64,000 nucleotides of DNA, taken from the NCBI RefSeq assembly GCF_947492535.1, contig NZ_CANLNH010000009.1, positions 124,001-188,000 of the forward strand, in the 5' to 3' direction. This DNA comes from an uncultured Dokdonia sp. (lineage in GTDB: Bacteria > Bacteroidota > Bacteroidia > Flavobacteriales > Flavobacteriaceae). Shown here piece by piece: positions 7,473 to 17,401 of the stretch. Numbering within the stretch: position 1 is the first letter of the stretch; each line of letters opens with the position of its first letter. The notes below the pieces were generated by a model that made no database searches, was not told where the DNA came from, and was given only the letters and a program-made list of their open reading frames with translations. The position numbers were made by a program, and so were the translations under genes.

Positions 7473-9908
7473 TTATTTTTCTGTATTTACTTTAATAGTA
7501 ACACCTTCGTTTGCAGATTCTACTGCTGCTTTCACTTCTTCTACAGTACCCTCATATTCTTTCTTTTGGGTCATTGTCTTTCCTTTCTTAGTAAGTTTTG
7601 TAGTCACTATTGCTTTTGCTTGTCCATCCTTACCAGCAACCATTTCTACCTGTACTTCCTTTTCTCCATCTTCATCAGAAGTTGTACTGGCAACAATTCC
7701 AATCTCTTGAACATTTGCCATAGCAACACCATCTTCTGTATGTCCTCCAAGAATTGGAGCGATTACTAAACCAATTAAACAGGTTAGTTTAATAAGAATA
7801 TTCATAGATGGCCCAGATGTATCTTTAAATGGATCTCCTACAGTATCTCCTGTTACTGCTGCTTTATGCGCATCAGAGCCTTTATAGGTCATTTCTCCAT
7901 TAATCTCTACTCCTGCTTCAAAAGATTTTTTTGCGTTATCCCAAGCACCACCAGCGTTGTTTTGGAAAATTGCCCAAAGCACTCCACTTACCGTAACTCC
8001 AGCCATATATCCTCCTAACATTTCAGCAATAGCTAAATTATCCATTCCAAATAATAAAGGCACAAAAGCAATCACTAATGGGAATCCTATCGTTAATAAT
8101 CCAGGTAACATCATTTCCTTTAAAGACGCTTGCGTTGAGATAGCTACACACTTATCATATTCTGGCTTCCCTGTACCTTCCATAATTCCTGGAATATCTC
8201 TAAACTGACGACGTACTTCCTGTACCATTTCCATGGCTGCTTTTCCTACTGCATTCATTGCAAGTGCAGAAAATACTACAGGTACCATTCCTCCTACAAA
8301 TAACATTGCAAGTACCGGTGCTTTAAATATGTTAATTCCATCTATTCCCGTAAATGTTACATACGCTGCAAATAAAGCTAAAGACGTTAATGCTGCCGAA
8401 GCAATAGCAAATCCTTTTCCTGTTGCAGCTGTTGTATTTCCTACAGAATCCAAAATATCTGTACGCTCACGTACTATAGGCTCTTGCTCACTCATCTCTG
8501 CAATTCCGCCAGCATTATCAGATATCGGTCCAAAAGCATCAATCGCAAGCTGCATAGCCGTAGTTGCCATCATTGCAGAAGCAGCAAGTGCTACTCCATA
8601 GAATCCTGCAAAAGCATAGGATGCCCAAATTGCGCCAGCAAATAATAATACCGATGGGAATGTAGAAATCATTCCTGTTGCTAGACCTGCAATAATATTT
8701 GTTCCTGCTCCAGTAGAAGACTGTTGTACGATTTTAAGGATAGGAGATTTACCTAATCCCGTATAATATTCTGTCACCGAAGAAATCACAGCGCCAACAA
8801 CTAATCCTACAAGCGTAGCATAAAAAACACGCATAGAAGAAATTTCTTGTAGACCTTCTCCGAAAAATTCCATTTTCATAGTCTCAGGAAGCATCCAAAT
8901 ACATAGCCCAAAACATGCTAAGGCTACTAAAACGATAGATGTCCAGTTTCCTTTATTAAGAGCACCCATTACTTGAGACTCTTTTGCTTCATTACTGCTA
9001 ATTTTCACAAGCATAGTTCCTATAACAGAAATGATAATCCCTGCACCTGCAATTGCCATAGGCAATAAGATAGGACCTATTCCTCCAAAAGCATCAGAGA
9101 TACTTCCGCCCATATCTTTAATCACATAATTACCTAATACCATTGCTGCAAGAACGGTTGCTACGTATGAACCAAATAAATCGGCTCCCATACCCGCTAC
9201 ATCTCCTACATTATCTCCTACGTTATCAGCAATAGTTGCTGGATTACGAGGATCATCTTCTGGAATACCTGCTTCTACTTTCCCCACAAGATCTGCTCCT
9301 ACATCGGCGGCTTTTGTATATATACCACCTCCTACACGAGCAAATAGTGCAATAGACTCAGCTCCTAAAGAGAAACCAGCTAGTGTCTCCAAAACGATAG
9401 TCATATCCATCGTATTAGTCCAAGCTCCGTCCATAAAGAAGTGAAAGAAAAAGATAAAGAATGCCGTAAGTCCTAGAACGGCAAGACCTGCAACACCAAG
9501 TCCCATTACCGTACCACCTCCAAAAGAGATTTTAAGTGCATTTGGCAAACTTGTACGTGCTGCTTGTGTAGTTCTTACATTTGTTTTTGTAGCGATTTTC
9601 ATTCCTACATTTCCTGCAAAAGCAGAAAATATAGCGCCAAAAATAAATGCAATCACAATAAGCCAGTGTGTTGTAGGAACAACAAACGAAACAATGGCCA
9701 ATAAAACACTTACAATAACTACAAAAATGGCGAGTAATCTATACTCTGCATTTAAAAACGCTAAGGCTCCTTCATAAATGTGATCAGAAATCTCTTTCAT
9801 CTTACCATCTCCTGCATCCTGTTTCATCACCCAAGAACGCTTCACTAGCATATAAATTAGCCCTAATACTGCCATTGCAATAGGCATATAAATCATCATT
9901 GATTCCAT
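7473..9908 (-). CDS. hppA: Membrane-bound cation-pumping pyrophosphatase
   Basis: 811 residues with about 16 membrane helices. The substrate-binding block [18 protein letters not shown], the repeated [18 protein letters not shown] and the later [20 protein letters not shown] are diagnostic of M-PPases, which couple pyrophosphate hydrolysis to H+ or Na+ export. [10 protein letters not shown] has Ala where K+-independent enzymes have Lys, so it should be K+-dependent. The gate position that is Glu in many enzymes (DLFES) is Gly here (DLFGS), while an extra Glu occurs in an earlier helix (SLGAES). This fits a K+-dependent H+-pumping subgroup that I recall from Flavobacterium, though that assignment is from memory. 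The last 80 or so residues form a soluble, Lys/Glu/Thr-rich tail that is unusual. The soluble pyrophosphatase gene lies directly upstream. Confidence 0.96.
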   Translation of the reverse strand: MESMMIYMPIAMAVLGLIYMLVKRSWVMKQDAGDGKMKEISDHIYEGALAFLNAEYRLLAIFVVIVSVLLAIVSFVVPTTHWLIVIAFIFGAIFSAFAGNVGMKIATKTNVRTTQAARTSLPNALKISFGGGTVMGLGVAGLAVLGLTAFFIFFFHFFMDGAWTNTMDMTIVLETLAGFSLGAESIALFARVGGGIYTKAADVGADLVGKVEAGIPEDDPRNPATIADNVGDNVGDVAGMGADLFGSYVATVLAAMVLGNYVIKDMGGSISDAFGGIGPILLPMAIAGAGIIISVIGTMLVKISSNEAKESQVMGALNKGNWTSIVLVALACFGLCIWMLPETMKMEFFGEGLQEISSMRVFYATLVGLVVGAVISSVTEYYTGLGKSPILKIVQQSSTGAGTNIIAGLATGMISTFPSVLLFAGAIWASYAFAGFYGVALAASAMMATTAMQLAIDAFGPISDNAGGIAEMSEQEPIVRERTDILDSVGNTTAATGKGFAIASAALTSLALFAAYVTFTGIDGINIFKAPVLAMLFVGGMVPVVFSALAMNAVGKAAMEMVQEVRRQFRDIPGIMEGTGKPEYDKCVAISTQASLKEMMLPGLLTIGFPLVIAFVPLLFGMDNLAIAEMLGGYMAGVTVSGVLWAIFQNNAGGAWDNAKKSFEAGVEINGEMTYKGSDAHKAAVTGDTVGDPFKDTSGPSMNILIKLTCLIGLVIAPILGGHTEDGVAMANVQEIGIVASTTSDEDGEKEVQVEMVAGKDGQAKAIVTTKLTKKGKTMTQKKEYEGTVEEVKAAVESANEGVTIKVNTEK

Positions 9909-9970
9909 ATAATATCTTTTTGGTTTAATTATTTTTTAAGCGTCGCTAATGTAGGAAAATCAGAGCGAAC

Positions 9971-10001
9971 AAAAAAAGCCTCAATCCAAAGGATTGTGGC
10001 T
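9971..10001 (-). terminator. Intrinsic terminator of soluble pyrophosphatase gene
   Basis: Read on the minus strand, GCCACAATCC pairs with GGATTGAGGC and is followed by seven T. It lies between the soluble pyrophosphatase stop and the membrane pyrophosphatase start. Confidence 0.85.
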
Positions 10002-10029
10002 AAAGGCTAATTCTTTTAAAAAGTGTAAT

Positions 10030-10557
10030 TTAGTAGATACTTACTTCACTGCGTGGCACGTCACTATCTTGGTAACGTTCTATACATTTTGCAACAATTT
10101 CTTTTGCTTCTTGTACATCTCCCCATCCTCCTACGTCTACTTTTTTCTCTTCAAGATCTTTATATACTTGGAAAAAATGCTCAATCTCTTTGATTAAATG
10201 TGGATTTAATTCAGAAAGATCATTTACTCTACTAGCTATTGGATCACTTACAGGTACACATATTACTTTTTCATCAGGTCCTTTTTCATCGGCCATGTGA
10301 AAAACACCTATAGGCTTTACTTCAATAACACATCCTGGAAACGTAGGTTCAGTTACCAATACTAACACATCTAGAGGATCTCCATCTAAAGCGAGTGTTT
10401 CAGGCACAAACCCGTAATCTGCAGGATACATCATTGATGAAAAAATCATACGATCATATCGTATTTTCTTCAATTCAAAATCATATTCATACTTATTACG
10501 ACTTCCTTTAGGAATTTCGATAAGTACATCAAACGTCTTTATTTTATCTGCTGTCAT
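10030..10557 (-). CDS. ppa: Inorganic pyrophosphatase (soluble, family I)
   Basis: 175 residues from MTADKIKTFDVLIEIPKGS; two Met codons slightly upstream are possible, but one lies inside an inverted repeat. Conserved active-site segments are IPKGSRNKYEYD, YPADYGFVPETLALDGDPLDVLVL (Asp cluster binding Mg2+) and the later Lys-rich part. The enzyme hydrolyses cytoplasmic pyrophosphate to phosphate. It sits upstream of the membrane pyrophosphatase on the same strand, with a terminator between, so the cell has two PPi-consuming enzymes side by side, one conserving energy and one not. A CCCGC-CTAT-GCGGG hairpin immediately precedes the start and could affect translation. Confidence 0.95.
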   Translation of the reverse strand: MTADKIKTFDVLIEIPKGSRNKYEYDFELKKIRYDRMIFSSMMYPADYGFVPETLALDGDPLDVLVLVTEPTFPGCVIEVKPIGVFHMADEKGPDEKVICVPVSDPIASRVNDLSELNPHLIKEIEHFFQVYKDLEEKKVDVGGWGDVQEAKEIVAKCIERYQDSDVPRSEVSIY

Positions 10558-10564
10558 ATTCATT

Positions 10565-10580
10565 GCCCGCATAGGCGGGT
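10565..10580. repeat. GC-rich inverted repeat at pyrophosphatase start
   Basis: CCCGCATAGGCGGG forms a 5-bp GC stem with a 4-nt loop, immediately upstream of the chosen ppa start, in an otherwise AT-rich leader. Confidence 0.7.
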
Positions 10581-10650
10581 ATCTTTAAAAAGCATTCCTA
10601 GTTATTATTTCTTTATTACAAAAACTATTCACTACATATGCCTGATTAAT

Positions 10651-10674
10651 TATACGCTTTCGCGAAAGCGTATA
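10651..10674. repeat. Dispersed palindrome copy
   Basis: Core CGCTTTCGCGAAAGCG with TATA flanks, a perfect 24-bp palindrome in the long leader region upstream of ppa. Confidence 0.9.
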
Positions 10675-10757
10675 AAGAAATTTTAAAAACACAATTAAAC
10701 AATTGAAAACCAATTATTTAAATACTTAAAAAGTATATGTTCTTCGTTTTCGGGGTG

Positions 10758-10789
10758 CAAAAATACGCTGAAACAATGATATAGCCAAA
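10758..10789 (-). promoter_or_regulatory. Bacteroidota-type promoter, probably for ppa
   Basis: On the minus strand TTTG (10789-10786) is followed after 20 bp by TATTTTTG (10765-10758), matching the -33 and -7 boxes (TAnnTTTG) of the phylum. Transcription from it would give a leader of about 190 nt containing the palindrome at 10651 and the hairpin at 10565. This accounts for the 325-bp gap upstream of ppa, where I see no gene. Confidence 0.6.
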
Positions 10790-10882
10790 GAATAGCGTGT
10801 TAAGTTTAAGTTAGGATACTTTACGCTATCGTTTTCGTGTAATAAATATTTTAAGAACGATTTATTAGCAGCATTAAAGAAC

Positions 10883-13426
10883 TTAAAAGAAGAATCCGAA
10901 AGATCCCGTAACTCCAAAATTACGCGCATCTGGCAAGTCATTATAACTTCCTCTAAAGTTCACATCAATGCGGAAGACTTTAAAAATATTTCCTACCCCA
11001 AAACTATATTCAAAATAAGGCTCTACAGTAGGAGCAATGTCTTCAGGAGTGAGTGTAGAAATAGGCAAGTCATTTTGAATAAAACGAAGATTTTCAAATG
11101 CAGGTCTATTCAAATCTATATTTTCTTGAGAAATATTTCCTATCACACCACGTATCCCAACAATCTCTCTAAGATTCAATTTCTTTAAAAACGGAATACG
11201 AGAAAATAATCGTCCTCCAAAATTATGCTCTAGTTGTACAGAAACATACTCATCTGTCACAAATTCATAGAAATTAAGCTGACTATAGGTATTAAAGATA
11301 GAGAATAACGATTGATTTCCGGGCACTGGGCTTAACAGGGCTAATGGGACTTCTCCAAATGTTTTTCCTACTTCTGTAGATACATTTAAGGTCCCAAATC
11401 CTCCTATACGAATTCCTTTTCTGAAGGAAAATTGTAATCGATCATATTCAAAATCACTATTTAAAGTTCCTTCAAGACCGCGAGTGTAACTCAAGAAAAA
11501 GCTTGGAAACCATTCATTTACGACACGTCGTTCTACACCAAATCCAGAAGTTTTCTTTCCTGGTTCCCATATCGTTGTAAAAACCACTTCGGTCTGGATT
11601 AAATCTGCCTTTGTCGTTGTCTCAGACGCATCTGTAAAATATTCAAGGTTAAATGTTTCTGATGCAGACTCTAAGCTTCGCAATGAAAAGTCTGTTCGGA
11701 ATTTAAGGTTTCGCACAGGTTCTATTTCAACAGCAAAATTTGTAAGCTGTATTGATGTCAATTTATCATTACTTGCAGTATTTACTAAGGAAGAAGAAGC
11801 CAGATTCCTCCCTAAGACATCTCTAGAGGTTGTAAGGCTAGCTCCTATTTGTTCTACATCTTGTCTATATCCACCAGAGAATATTAATCGGCTTTTCTTA
11901 TCTGCAAGCCATTTTCCAGACAATCCGAATTTAAATTTTTGATCTTTAAATCCATAGGCAAGAAAACCTTCAGCTCTCCACAAATCGTTTTGTCCAAAAT
12001 AGGTTCTTGCTCCTGTACGAAGACGTAGCCCTTCCACTTCATTAAATCCAAATGTTGAAAATATAGGTCCATAATCAAGATTAAGACTTGGAAACTCCCA
12101 ATACCCAGATGCTAATACAGATCCTAAGTTATAGAGGTTTCTAAACTTTTTCACTGTCTTAAGGGTATCTAGCATTTTATAGACACCTTTTTCGTCGGCA
12201 CTTAATTCTTCTTTTCTGTTCTTTTCCCAAAAATCATCATCCCTATTATAAACATCCTTATCATAATAGTACACTTCTTTTTCGTAAAATTCTTTATCCT
12301 TTTTTTGATTAAAAACGTAATTATCATAAAGTGTTGTACGTTTTCCATAAAGACCTCTAGACTCTTCTTTTTTTCGAAATGCAAAATCTGAAAGGAAGTA
12401 ATCTCTTTTCAACAAAAAGGTGGTGTCATTTACAATATCAAATTCTTGCTCTAGGTAAATTTCTTTAACCCAGTTAATATTTGCACTCTTAGAGAGTTGC
12501 ATATTAATTTCTTTAATAGCCCACGTAGAATCATTTACCCAAAAATCTCCTTTGAAGGTAAGCTCATTTGTTCTACGGGGATAATAAATAATATTATAAC
12601 ACCATTTATTATCTATATAAGCACTATCAGCTAATACATAATTATAGGTTTGAATTCCTGTGCGGCTTATCGGACTTGTAAATGTTTTATCAAAAAACTT
12701 AAGGTAGTTTTGATATACATCATAATCGTTATATAAATCTTTTACAAAACCAATGATTGTTTGGTTTTCACTAAATCCACTGTTCTTATTTCCTAGTAAG
12801 TCTTCTTTTTCTTTTTTTGATTCGTTATCACCGTATATTTTAGAAACTGCCTCATTTACAAAAATGGGTAAGTATGTTTTACCTGTAACACTAGACGTAT
12901 CTGTTTGGTCAAAAATAAACTCCATTCCTCTAAAGAGCTTACTATTAATCAAAGCACTATCTATCGTATTCAGATCAAATTCTATTTTTTCATACTTGTC
13001 ATATTCGTATTGTTTGAACTGCCTGAGTCCGTTTTGTTTTTTACGGGACCATATTTTACGAAGTATATCAATAGCTGGGTTGTTCTTTTTTGATGTTTTT
13101 CCAGAGTAGATAAATACTTCATCTATGGATGCCGCTTCTTGTGCAAGTATGATTTTCATGTCATAATTTACACGAGCAGTAAGTGTGACTTCTTTTTCTG
13201 AAAATCCAATAAAAGAGATGCGTATTTTATCCCAAGTCTCATCAGATTCAAGATAAAAACGTCCATTTTCATTAGTAATAGTTCCTTCATTAGACCCTAC
13301 ATATACTACATTGGCAAATGGTACAGGATTATCTTGTTCATCATAAACAATACCGCTTACTTTGGTCTGAGAGACCATCATTAAAGGAAAAAGCAGTACG
13401 AGTATTAATATTCTATAGCTATTCAT
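10883..13426 (-). CDS. DUF5686 and carboxypeptidase-regulatory-like outer-membrane protein
   Basis: 847 residues. A signal peptide (MNSYRILILVLLFPLMMVSQ) precedes a carboxypeptidase-regulatory-like/CarboxypepD_reg domain (TKVSGIVYDEQDNPVPFANV, with NGRFYL and ISFIGFSEKEV). The remainder is long, beta-rich and ends in aromatic residues (VTGSFGFFF), as in outer-membrane barrels. This layout matches the DUF5686 family of flavobacterial outer-membrane proteins related to TonB-dependent receptors but lacking a plug. The function is unknown. It lies downstream of pdhB with a terminator between. Confidence 0.88.
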   Translation of the reverse strand: MNSYRILILVLLFPLMMVSQTKVSGIVYDEQDNPVPFANVVYVGSNEGTITNENGRFYLESDETWDKIRISFIGFSEKEVTLTARVNYDMKIILAQEAASIDEVFIYSGKTSKKNNPAIDILRKIWSRKKQNGLRQFKQYEYDKYEKIEFDLNTIDSALINSKLFRGMEFIFDQTDTSSVTGKTYLPIFVNEAVSKIYGDNESKKEKEDLLGNKNSGFSENQTIIGFVKDLYNDYDVYQNYLKFFDKTFTSPISRTGIQTYNYVLADSAYIDNKWCYNIIYYPRRTNELTFKGDFWVNDSTWAIKEINMQLSKSANINWVKEIYLEQEFDIVNDTTFLLKRDYFLSDFAFRKKEESRGLYGKRTTLYDNYVFNQKKDKEFYEKEVYYYDKDVYNRDDDFWEKNRKEELSADEKGVYKMLDTLKTVKKFRNLYNLGSVLASGYWEFPSLNLDYGPIFSTFGFNEVEGLRLRTGARTYFGQNDLWRAEGFLAYGFKDQKFKFGLSGKWLADKKSRLIFSGGYRQDVEQIGASLTTSRDVLGRNLASSSLVNTASNDKLTSIQLTNFAVEIEPVRNLKFRTDFSLRSLESASETFNLEYFTDASETTTKADLIQTEVVFTTIWEPGKKTSGFGVERRVVNEWFPSFFLSYTRGLEGTLNSDFEYDRLQFSFRKGIRIGGFGTLNVSTEVGKTFGEVPLALLSPVPGNQSLFSIFNTYSQLNFYEFVTDEYVSVQLEHNFGGRLFSRIPFLKKLNLREIVGIRGVIGNISQENIDLNRPAFENLRFIQNDLPISTLTPEDIAPTVEPYFEYSFGVGNIFKVFRIDVNFRGSYNDLPDARNFGVTGSFGFFF

Positions 13427-13439
13427 ATATAAAATGAAA

Positions 13440-13469
13440 GAGCTTCATTAATTGTTACTAATGAAGCTC
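13440..13469 (-). terminator. Intrinsic terminator of pdhB
   Basis: Perfect 11-bp stem GAGCTTCATTA / TAATGAAGCTC with an 8-nt loop; on the minus strand it is followed by TTTCATTTT. Confidence 0.8.
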
Positions 13470-13494
13470 CATTATTGTTACGTTAACGTACCTT

Positions 13495-14472
13495 TTATCT
13501 ATATAGTACTTTTTTAACAGCTTTTATGACATCTCCGCTATTTGGCAACCATTCTTCCAATAAAACTGGAGAATAAGGCGCTGGAGTATCTGCCGTATTT
13601 ATTTTTATAATGGGCGCATCCAAGTAATCAAAGACTTGTTCTTGTACTTGGTACGTAATTTCTGTTGAAACATTACCAAAAGGCCATGCTTCTTCAAGAA
13701 TAACAAGACGATTTGTTTTCTTTACAGATTCCATAATCGCATTATGATCCATAGGACGCACAGTACGTAAATCTATAATTTCACAAGAAATCCCTTCTTT
13801 AGCTAACTCATCTGCAGCCTTATATGCTTCTTTAATAATTTTACCAAAAGAAACAATAGTCACATCTGTACCTTCTCTTTTAATATCAGCTACACCTATA
13901 GGTAATATATATTCTCCATCTGGCACTTCTCCTTTATCACCATACATTTGCTCTGATTCCATAAAAATAACTGGATCATTATCTCTAATGGCAGCTTTTA
14001 AAAGTCCTTTGGCGTCATAAGGATTAGAAGGAACAATAACTTTAAGTCCAGGTGTATTTGCAAACCAATTTTCAAAAGCTTGTGAATGCGTTGCTCCTAA
14101 TTGTCCTGCAGAAGCCGTTGGTCCTCTAAAAACAATAGGGCATGGAAACTGCCCACCAGACATTTGTCTAATCTTAGCAGCATTATTTATAATTTGATCA
14201 ATCCCAACTAAAGAAAAGTTGAATGTCATATACTCTATAATAGGACGACATCCCGTCATAGTACTTCCTACACCTATACCACCAAAACCAAGTTCGGCAA
14301 TAGGCGTATCAATTACACGGTCTGGACCAAACTCATCTAGCATTCCTTTTGATGCCTTATAAGCTCCATTATATTCGGCGACTTCCTCACCCATTAAATA
14401 TACAGAGGCATCGCGACGCATTTCTTCGCTCATTGCCTCACATACCGCTTCTCTAAATTGGATTGTTCTCAT
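13495..14472 (-). CDS. pdhB: Pyruvate dehydrogenase E1 component, beta subunit
   Basis: 325 residues, the usual length. It begins MRTIQFREAVCEAMSEEMRR and contains the transketolase-like pyrimidine-binding block (LMGEEVAEYNGAYKASKGML, IDTPIAELGFGGIGVG), with the catalytic Glu in the EEVAEY segment, and a C-terminal transketolase domain (IIDLRTVRPMDHNAIMESV, LEEAWPFGNVSTEI). With the alpha subunit it decarboxylates pyruvate with thiamine diphosphate and hands acetyl to E2. No alpha or E2 gene is next to it in this window. It is divergent from the etf genes. Confidence 0.95.
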   Translation of the reverse strand: MRTIQFREAVCEAMSEEMRRDASVYLMGEEVAEYNGAYKASKGMLDEFGPDRVIDTPIAELGFGGIGVGSTMTGCRPIIEYMTFNFSLVGIDQIINNAAKIRQMSGGQFPCPIVFRGPTASAGQLGATHSQAFENWFANTPGLKVIVPSNPYDAKGLLKAAIRDNDPVIFMESEQMYGDKGEVPDGEYILPIGVADIKREGTDVTIVSFGKIIKEAYKAADELAKEGISCEIIDLRTVRPMDHNAIMESVKKTNRLVILEEAWPFGNVSTEITYQVQEQVFDYLDAPIIKINTADTPAPYSPVLLEEWLPNSGDVIKAVKKVLYR

Positions 14473-14724
14473 TAATTAATCGACTTTAAAATAGGGTAAC
14501 AAAAGTAAGCATTTATGATTGCTCTTTAAATTGCTTTTTTATAAAATTTTATTATGCACGCATAGTAAAATTAAGTTTTTTAACGTACTTTTGTTACGAA
14601 AACGAAATAGTAATGTTATCGTGCTAAAAATTATTTATATAAAGTACCATGATAGTATTTATTTCTTTTTTCGACAGCTATTACAAAAACACAAAAATAC
14701 CTAAATAATAAATACTAAATTGTT

Positions 14725-15465
14725 ATGAAAATATTAGTATGTATAAGTCACGTACCTGACACTACTTCTAAAATTAATTTTACAGATAATGATACTCAGT
14801 TTGACACAAACGGAGTTCAATTTGTTATTAATCCAAATGACGAGTTTGGACTTACGCGCGCCATGTGGTTTAAAGAAAAACAAGGTGCATCTGTAGATGT
14901 AGTAAATGTAGGAGGTCCTGAAACAGAACCAACACTTCGTAAAGCCCTTGCTATAGGAGCAGATACAGCGATTCGTGTAAACACACAAGCCAAAGATGGC
15001 TTACAAGTTGCAAAAGAACTTGCTACTGTTGTTCAAAATGGAGGATATGATTTAGTGATTGCTGGTCGTGAATCTATTGATTACAATGGAGGTATGGTAC
15101 CGGGAATGCTTGCAGGACTTACAGGAGCAAATTTCGTAAATACGTGTATTAGTCTAGAAGTAGACGGTACAACTGCTACTGCAATTCGTGAAATAGACGG
15201 AGGTAAAGAAACCGTAGCAACAAGTCTTCCTTTAATTATAGGAGGTCAGAAAGGTCTTGTAGAAGAGAGTGATCTTCGTATTCCAAACATGAGAGGAATT
15301 ATGATGGCTCGTAAAAAGCCTCTTAACGTTGTTGAACCAGCGGGTGCTTCGGCAGATACGACGACTGTATCTTTTGAAAAGCCAGCTCCAAAAGGTGCTG
15401 TAAAGCTTGTAGACAATGTAGATGCATTAATTGATTTACTTCACAACGAAGCAAAAGCAATCTAA
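14725..15465 (+). CDS. etfB: Electron transfer flavoprotein, beta subunit
   Basis: 246 residues, typical for EtfB. Recognisable parts are the start MKILVCISHVPDTTSKINFT, the NPNDEFGLTRAMWFKEK segment and DLVIAGRESIDYNGGMVPGMLAGLTG (AMP-binding domain of the family), and the arginine-rich DLRIPNMRGIMMARKKPL. Paired with EtfA it carries electrons from acyl-CoA dehydrogenases to ETF-quinone oxidoreductase. A 112-bp gap with a palindrome copy separates it from etfA. The 252 bp upstream contain TACTTTTG at 14586-14593, which fits a -7 box, but I see no matching -33 box. Confidence 0.95.
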   Translation: MKILVCISHVPDTTSKINFTDNDTQFDTNGVQFVINPNDEFGLTRAMWFKEKQGASVDVVNVGGPETEPTLRKALAIGADTAIRVNTQAKDGLQVAKELATVVQNGGYDLVIAGRESIDYNGGMVPGMLAGLTGANFVNTCISLEVDGTTATAIREIDGGKETVATSLPLIIGGQKGLVEESDLRIPNMRGIMMARKKPLNVVEPAGASADTTTVSFEKPAPKGAVKLVDNVDALIDLLHNEAKAI

Positions 15466-15483
15466 CCAATTTCAATAGAGAGA

Positions 15484-15507
15484 TATACGCTTTCGCGAAA
15501 GCGTATA
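15484..15507. repeat. Dispersed palindrome copy between etfB and etfA
   Basis: Core CGCTTTCGCGAAAGCG with TATA flanks, within an apparent operon, so it is unlikely to act as a strong terminator there. Confidence 0.9.
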
Positions 15508-15577
15508 CAATAGTAAAAAATTAAAATATAAGGTTGTTATTTAAGATAAATAAGCAGCCACTTAAACGTCACAAATT

Positions 15578-16546
15578 ATGTCAGTTTTAGTATATACAGA
15601 ATCAGAAAACGGTACTTTTAAGAAAACAGCTTTTGAAGTAGCTAGTTATGCAAAAGGTATTGCAGATATGATGGGTACTACAGTTACCGCAGTTTCTATA
15701 AACGGAGGAGATGCTGGTGCTTTAGGAGCTTATGGAGTAGACAAAGTATTACAAGTAAGTGATTCCAATCTAGAGGCTTTTAATGCATCTGCTTATGCAA
15801 AAGCAATTGCGCAAGCTGCAAAAGCAGAAGGATCTCAAGTTGTTGTCGTAAGTCAAACAGCCGATGCAAAATATGTAGCGCCTTTACTTGCTACGCAGTT
15901 AGAAGCTGGATATGCTTCAAATGTAGTTGCACTTCCTGAAAGTACAGCGCCATTTAAAGTAAAACGTACTGCATTTACCAATAAAGCATTTAATCAAACT
16001 GAAATTTCTACTACTGTAAAAATCGTAGGTCTTGGAAAGAATGCATATGGTCTTCAGGAAACAAGTGGTGCTGCAGCTTCAGAAAGCTTTGCTCCTAACT
16101 TTGATGATGCAGATTTTGGTGTAAAAGTACAATCTGTAGATAAGGCTTCAGATAAAGTATCTATTGCAGATGCTGAAATCGTAGTTTCTGCAGGTCGTGG
16201 TCTTAAAGGTCCTGAAAATTGGGGAATGATCGAAGAGATGGCAGATATTCTTGGTGCGGCTACAGCGTGTTCTAAACCTGTATCTGACTTAGGATGGAGA
16301 CCTCATGGAGAGCACGTAGGACAGACAGGAAAACCTGTAGCGTCAAATCTATATATCGCTATCGGAATTTCGGGTGCTATCCAACACCTTGCTGGTATTA
16401 ATTCATCTAAAGTTAAAGTAGTAATCAATAGTGATCCTGAAGCACCTTTCTTTAAGGCAGCAGATTACGGAATTGTAGGTGATGCTTTTGAAATCGTACC
16501 AGAACTTAATGAAAAACTAAAAGCTTTTAAAGCTGCAAATAGTTAA
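15578..16546 (+). CDS. etfA: Electron transfer flavoprotein, alpha subunit
   Basis: 322 residues. The N-terminal half is the ETF domain; the C-terminal FAD-binding domain shows the signature block VVSAGRGLKGPENWGMIEEM, then ACSKPVSDLGWRPHGEHVGQ and YIAIGISGAIQHLAGI and INSDPEAPFFKAADYGIVGD. These residues bind FAD. It forms the heterodimer with EtfB directly upstream and ends at a strong terminator. Confidence 0.96.
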   Translation: MSVLVYTESENGTFKKTAFEVASYAKGIADMMGTTVTAVSINGGDAGALGAYGVDKVLQVSDSNLEAFNASAYAKAIAQAAKAEGSQVVVVSQTADAKYVAPLLATQLEAGYASNVVALPESTAPFKVKRTAFTNKAFNQTEISTTVKIVGLGKNAYGLQETSGAAASESFAPNFDDADFGVKVQSVDKASDKVSIADAEIVVSAGRGLKGPENWGMIEEMADILGAATACSKPVSDLGWRPHGEHVGQTGKPVASNLYIAIGISGAIQHLAGINSSKVKVVINSDPEAPFFKAADYGIVGDAFEIVPELNEKLKAFKAANS

Positions 16547-16565
16547 TATATTTGCTATTACAGAA

Positions 16566-16603
16566 AAAAATAGGTGAGAATTGTATGATTCTCGCCTATT
16601 TTT
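16566..16603 (+). terminator. Intrinsic terminator of the etf operon
   Basis: AAATAGGTGAGAAT / ATTCTCGCCTATTT (one G-T pair) with a 6-nt loop and a T run. Confidence 0.88.
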
Positions 16604-16764
16604 AGTTTAACCCGCTATATGCATTAGAGATATGGTATGAGGGTTTAAATATTTATGAGCATACGTGCCTATTTTATAGAAATTGTCGTGTTCTCATTAA
16701 AAAACATAAACTCATCGCTAGATAAACTTCAAAACTCAATTAACTTTTATTACTTTTACCAACT

Positions 16765-17385
16765 ATGAGTTTAGTACGTTTAAATATAAAAGGGATTTCC
16801 TATAGTCAGACACAAAATGGAGCCTATGCCCTTATCTTGAGCGAAGTAGATGGAGATCGTAAACTACCTATTGTTATCGGTGCCTTTGAAGCACAATCTA
16901 TTGCTATTGCATTAGAAAAAGAAATACGACCACCTCGCCCTCTTACACATGATCTTTTTAAAAATTTTGCAGATCGTTTTGATATTGTGATTAAGCAAGT
17001 TATTATTCATAAGCTTGTAGATGGCGTGTTTTATTCTAGTATCATCTGTGAGCGTGATAAAATAGAAGAGATTATTGATGCACGTACTAGTGATGCTATT
17101 TCATTAGCACTTCGTTTTCAAGCACCTATATTCACGTATAAAAATATCCTAGATAAAGCAGGTATTTACCTAAAAGGAAATACAGACCCTGAAGAATTTA
17201 CAGATGAAGATGAAATCCTTATGGATGAAATCATTCTTGAGGAAGAAGAAGAGTTATTATCTAGTGAAAACGACTATCAAAGAATGTCTTTAAAAGAGTT
17301 GAATATTCAACTTGAGCAAGCTGTAACCAATGAAGATTATGAGCTTGCCGCTAAAATAAGAGACGAGATTTCTAAACGAAACTAA
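16765..17385 (+). CDS. Bifunctional nuclease family protein (DUF151) with UVR motif
   Basis: 206 residues. The first 140 match the BFN/DUF151 domain (ISYSQTQNGAYALILSEVDG, RKLPIVIGAFEAQSIAIALE, RPLTHDLFKNFADRF, DARTSDAISLALRF). An acidic linker (DEIILEEEEELLS) follows, then a UvrB/UvrC-type motif at the end (LEQAVTNEDYELAAKIRDEI). Members have been reported to cleave DNA and RNA, but the bacterial role is poorly known. It is 16 bp upstream of the nucleoside transporter and probably co-transcribed. Confidence 0.9.
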   Translation: MSLVRLNIKGISYSQTQNGAYALILSEVDGDRKLPIVIGAFEAQSIAIALEKEIRPPRPLTHDLFKNFADRFDIVIKQVIIHKLVDGVFYSSIICERDKIEEIIDARTSDAISLALRFQAPIFTYKNILDKAGIYLKGNTDPEEFTDEDEILMDEIILEEEEELLSSENDYQRMSLKELNIQLEQAVTNEDYELAAKIRDEISKRN

Positions 17386-17401
17386 CCTAACCAACTAACT
17401 T

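Noticed and set aside
13470..13494. GTTAAC near the end of pdhB considered as a further response-regulator site
   Set aside because: A single box without the 10-bp repeats and downstream of a stop codon; probably chance.
14519..14704. Short frame in the gap between pdhB and etfB
   Set aside because: AT-rich and Phe/Lys/Leu-biased with no start signal; it lies in the divergent promoter region.
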